Shown: in pieces, positions 23,101 through 25,132 of the stretch
Layout of the letters: every line of letters starts with the position of its first letter
Numbering within the stretch: position 1 is the stretch's first letter
Assembly: GCA_023228985.1 (NCBI GenBank)
Contig: JALOAC010000031.1
Coordinates: forward strand, 1-25,132
Direction of reading: 5' to 3'
From: Thiopseudomonas sp.
Lineage (GTDB): Bacteria; Pseudomonadota; Gammaproteobacteria; Pseudomonadales; Pseudomonadaceae
DNA: 25,132 nt
Translations under genes and position numbers: made by a program
Notes under the pieces: model-generated
Told to the model about the DNA's origin: nothing
The model's database searches: none
Seen by the model: the letters and a program-made list of their open reading frames with translations, nothing else

Positions 23101-23742
23101 ATGTTTAAGAAAACCTTAGCAGCCGCTTTAGTTTTGGGCTTGGCTAGCACTGGTGCGCAGGCAGCGGATTGGGATGTGTCGGGTTATATTCAGGGTAATA
23201 TTGGACAGTCGAAAGCTGAAAAGCCGAGCTTTGTAAAGCGCGAAGCTCAGAGCTTACCAGGTACTACTAAGTCGGATAGTAAAGATACTGCCTATAAGCT
23301 GATCGTAGGATTACAGTTAAACCCCTACGTAGCATTAGAAGCGCAGTATGTGGATTTAGGTAAAGCAAACTATAAAATTCGCAGCGCTGGTAACGAAAAT
23401 AAAATCAGAACCAGTACGAAGGGCTTGGGTGCTAACCTAGTGGGTACTTTACCGATTGAGAGCTTCACTTTATTCGCTAAAGCTGGTCTACACAATATGG
23501 AAACTAAGCTTTCTGATAAAACTAATCTAGGCTACTCTGCTAGTGGAACAACTCGCCAATGGACGCCTTCATATGGCATTGGCGCAAGCTATGAGTTTGT
23601 TGAAAACTTAGCCGCTGTGGTTGAGTATGAGCGTTATCACAAAGCAGCAGATGATAAGGCTTGGGCAGGTTACACGAAAGAAAGAGTTAGCGTGAAGCAT
23701 GATATTGATATGCTTTCCGCAGGTATCCGCTACAAGTTCTAA
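23101..23742 (+). CDS. Outer-membrane beta-barrel protein (OmpA-like barrel)
   Basis: This is an exported small barrel protein of 213 residues. The ATG at 23101 is chosen because it starts a clean signal peptide (MFKKTLAAALVLGLASTGAQA|AD) and follows a GGAG; an upstream ATG at 23086 would only add MESSS. The mature part alternates polar and hydrophobic residues in about eight predicted strands (DVSGYIQGNIG, AYKLIVGLQLNPYVALEAQYVDL, GLGANLVGTLPI, FTLFAKAGLHNM, YGIGASYEFVENLAAVVEYERY). It ends in IRYKF with the C-terminal aromatic expected for BAM recognition. There is no C-terminal peptidoglycan-binding OmpA domain. The specific function is unknown. It is monocistronic, between its own promoter and terminator. 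Confidence 0.8.
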   Translation: MFKKTLAAALVLGLASTGAQAADWDVSGYIQGNIGQSKAEKPSFVKREAQSLPGTTKSDSKDTAYKLIVGLQLNPYVALEAQYVDLGKANYKIRSAGNENKIRTSTKGLGANLVGTLPIESFTLFAKAGLHNMETKLSDKTNLGYSASGTTRQWTPSYGIGASYEFVENLAAVVEYERYHKAADDKAWAGYTKERVSVKHDIDMLSAGIRYKF

Positions 23743-23757
23743 TCTGGCTAGCTGAAG

Positions 23758-23789
23758 AAAAAGGGGTGCACAGGCTGCGCCCCTTTTTT
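23758..23789 (+). terminator. Rho-independent terminator after the barrel protein
   Basis: AAAAAGGGGTGCA pairs with TGCGCCCCTTTTT (one T-G wobble) around a CAGGC loop, with a T-run. It starts 16 bp after the stop codon. Confidence 0.92.
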
Positions 23790-23912
23790 GATCCTCGTAA
23801 CAATAACCATCTGGCGCGTCTTTTTGCTAGCCACAGCGTTTGGGCTTAGAATTATCCCTGAAACTTTTAGCGCTGTGCTTTATGATGAGCGTCAAACTAT
23901 GTGGGGGTGTTT

Positions 23913-24377
23913 ATGCAAGGTAATAAACAAGTTGTAGCCTGTTTAATCGATTTGCTACGCGGTGAGCTGGCGGCGCGGGATCAGTATTTTCTGCATTCTA
24001 GACAATACGAAGACCTGGGTTTGACCAAGCTGTATGAGCGGATCAACCACGAAATGGAAGAAGAAACCCAGCACGCCGATGCCATCCTCAAGCGTATTTT
24101 ATTTTTGCAAGGCAAACCGGATATGACGCCAGAGCCGGTCAACCCAGGTACAGATGTGCCCAGTATGCTGCGTAATGATTTGGCAGTTGAGTATCTGGTG
24201 CAGAAAAATCTAGCCGATGCGATTGCACTCTGTGAGGAGCATCAGGATTACGTCACGCGCGATATGCTGTTAGAACAGCAGCGTGACACGGAAGAAGATC
24301 ATATGTATTGGCTGGAAAAACAGCTGCGTTTGATTGAGCTTATTGGTCTGCCAAATTATCTGCAGGCACAAATGTAA
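23913..24377 (+). CDS. Bacterial ferritin, FtnA/'BfrA' type lacking the heme Met
   Basis: This is a cytoplasmic iron-storage subunit expected to form a 24-mer shell and oxidise Fe(II). The ATG at 23913 gives MQGNKQVVACLIDLL, the family start, with GGGGG just upstream; the GTG at 23901 only adds four residues. The 154-residue length is normal. Ferroxidase ligands are in place: E18, E51 and H54 (EEETQHAD), and the E-x-x-H pair in DTEEDHMYW (about 127-130). The position equal to the heme ligand M52 of E. coli Bfr is T52. The EMEEETQHAD pattern matches, from memory, the P. aeruginosa protein first named BfrA and later shown to be a ferritin (FtnA). Databases will probably call it bacterioferritin. 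A cytochrome b561 gene follows after 3 bp. Confidence 0.88.
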   Translation: MQGNKQVVACLIDLLRGELAARDQYFLHSRQYEDLGLTKLYERINHEMEEETQHADAILKRILFLQGKPDMTPEPVNPGTDVPSMLRNDLAVEYLVQKNLADAIALCEEHQDYVTRDMLLEQQRDTEEDHMYWLEKQLRLIELIGLPNYLQAQM

Positions 24378-24380
24378 TTT

Positions 24381-24929
24381 ATGTCGATTCAGTTGCGTGA
24401 TGACCAGAAGCGTTATGGGCTGGTCAGTGTTTTATTGCATTGGACAATCGCTGTGCTGATTGCTGTGTTGGTTGGGCTGGGTTTATGGATGGTCAGCCTG
24501 AGCGTGTTTGATTCTTGGTACCGTACCGCGCCCATGCTGCATACCAGTTTGGGTGTGGTGGTGACGTTGTTGATGCTGCTTCGTTTGCTCTGGCGTGTGC
24601 CGGCTGCCAAGCCAGCGCCTGCAGTGGCGCGCAGTCCCGTTATGATGCTGTTGGGCAAGCTGGTGCACCGAATCATGTATGCGAATGTGTTTGTTGTGGC
24701 TGTCTCGGGTTACTTAGTAGCAACAGGTAGTGGTCGCGCGCTAGATTTCTTTAATCTATTTTCTGTGCCGGCAATGCTGCATGTTTCAACCAGCCAGGTT
24801 GAGCTGTTTAAAACCGTGCATGAATTGAGTGTGTGGTTTTTGGTTGCTTTAATAGCGTTGCATGTGGCAGCGGTGTTGAAGCATCAGCTGATTGATAAAG
24901 AACCCATCCTGCAGCGGATGAAGCCTTAG
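24381..24929 (+). CDS. Cytochrome b561 family protein
   Basis: This is a four-helix inner-membrane di-heme b cytochrome of 182 residues. Such proteins pass electrons between quinol and periplasmic or membrane partners. Transmembrane segments are at about 15-38, 50-70, 95-115 and 145-167. Candidate heme-ligand histidines are H20 (LLHWT), H54 (MLHTSLG), the H of VHELSVW and the H of ALHVAAVLKH. The end KHQLIDKEPILQRMKP is characteristic of this family. It starts 3 bp after the ferritin stop, so the two are probably co-transcribed. An electron route to stored iron is conceivable but is only an inference from position. Confidence 0.9.
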   Translation: MSIQLRDDQKRYGLVSVLLHWTIAVLIAVLVGLGLWMVSLSVFDSWYRTAPMLHTSLGVVVTLLMLLRLLWRVPAAKPAPAVARSPVMMLLGKLVHRIMYANVFVVAVSGYLVATGSGRALDFFNLFSVPAMLHVSTSQVELFKTVHELSVWFLVALIALHVAAVLKHQLIDKEPILQRMKP

Positions 24930-25008
24930 GCAGTATCGAACCGGAATTAAGCCATTGGGCGATTAAGTTTAGGTCCAGCACAAAACGACAAGCAAGGCAC
25001 AGTCCAAT

Positions 25009-25120
25009 GTGGGACCTGACTTGTCAGGGAACCAGAAATTAAGCCATGGCTGTGAGTTGGGGTTTGTGCATGGCACTGAGTTCAGTGCCTTTCCCGTTCC
25101 CCGACAAGTCGGGTCCCACA
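25009..25120. repeat. Type C REP pair at window edge
   Basis: GTGGGACCTGACTTGTCAGGG (25009-25033) is paired with the inverted CCCCGACAAGTCGGGTCCCAC (25097-25120). A CCATGG stretch lies between, as in the other type C pairs. The 200 bp after the cytochrome gene contain nothing else recognisable. Confidence 0.8.
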
Positions 25121-25132
25121 AAAGCCTAGCCA

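Overview
The window most likely comes from a gammaproteobacterium of or near the Pseudomonadaceae, with lower GC than typical Pseudomonas. The evidence is the gene order (ArsR-methyltransferase/metK, tkt, epd, pgk, class II fba), a ferritin of the Pseudomonas FtnA/'BfrA' type, and many Pseudomonas-style REP palindromes (GTAGGAGC... and GTGGGACC... arms). No sequence search was possible, so this placement is an inference from order and motifs.

Region 1 (1-1123) is the right part of an IS3-family insertion sequence. Its orfA is cut by the window edge, a programmed -1 frameshift site is visible, and the IS sits just upstream of a surface-polysaccharide locus.

Region 2 (1299-10982) is that locus, all on the + strand: UDP-GlcNAc 2-epimerase (wecB), a GT2 glycosyltransferase, UDP-glucose dehydrogenase (ugd), a four-gene cassette and a membrane sugar-1-phosphate transferase of the WcaJ/PglC type. 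The cassette is a DUF4956 membrane protein, a VTC-type (polyphosphate-polymerase-fold) protein, a secreted CotH-like kinase with a chitobiase-like N-terminal domain, and a CotH-like lipoprotein. The sugar genes supply nucleotide sugars (ManNAc and GlcA type), one transfer step and chain initiation on undecaprenyl phosphate. The cassette is tightly coupled (1-bp and 4-bp overlaps) and looks like a membrane/envelope system joining polyphosphate chemistry to extracytoplasmic phosphorylation. Its job here is unknown and it is the most interesting content.

Region 3 (11012-13023) is an AbiEi/AbiEii toxin-antitoxin pair with a visible promoter and operator. It is flanked on both sides by directly repeated REP/BIME blocks of about 140-160 bp.

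Region 4 (13032-15223, minus strand) is an ArsR-methyltransferase fusion regulator overlapping metK by 4 bp, with a 20-bp palindrome upstream that looks like its operator. This is a SAM-cycle unit.

Region 5 (15981-22891, plus strand) holds central carbon genes: tkt, epd, pgk and fba. The spaces between them are filled with three families of REP-like repeats, a truncated AAA-ATPase pseudogene and a four-copy 23-bp tandem repeat. A strong terminator follows fba.

Region 6 (23101-25132) holds a small outer-membrane beta-barrel protein with its own promoter and terminator, a ferritin (FtnA-like), a cytochrome b561, and a last REP pair at the edge.
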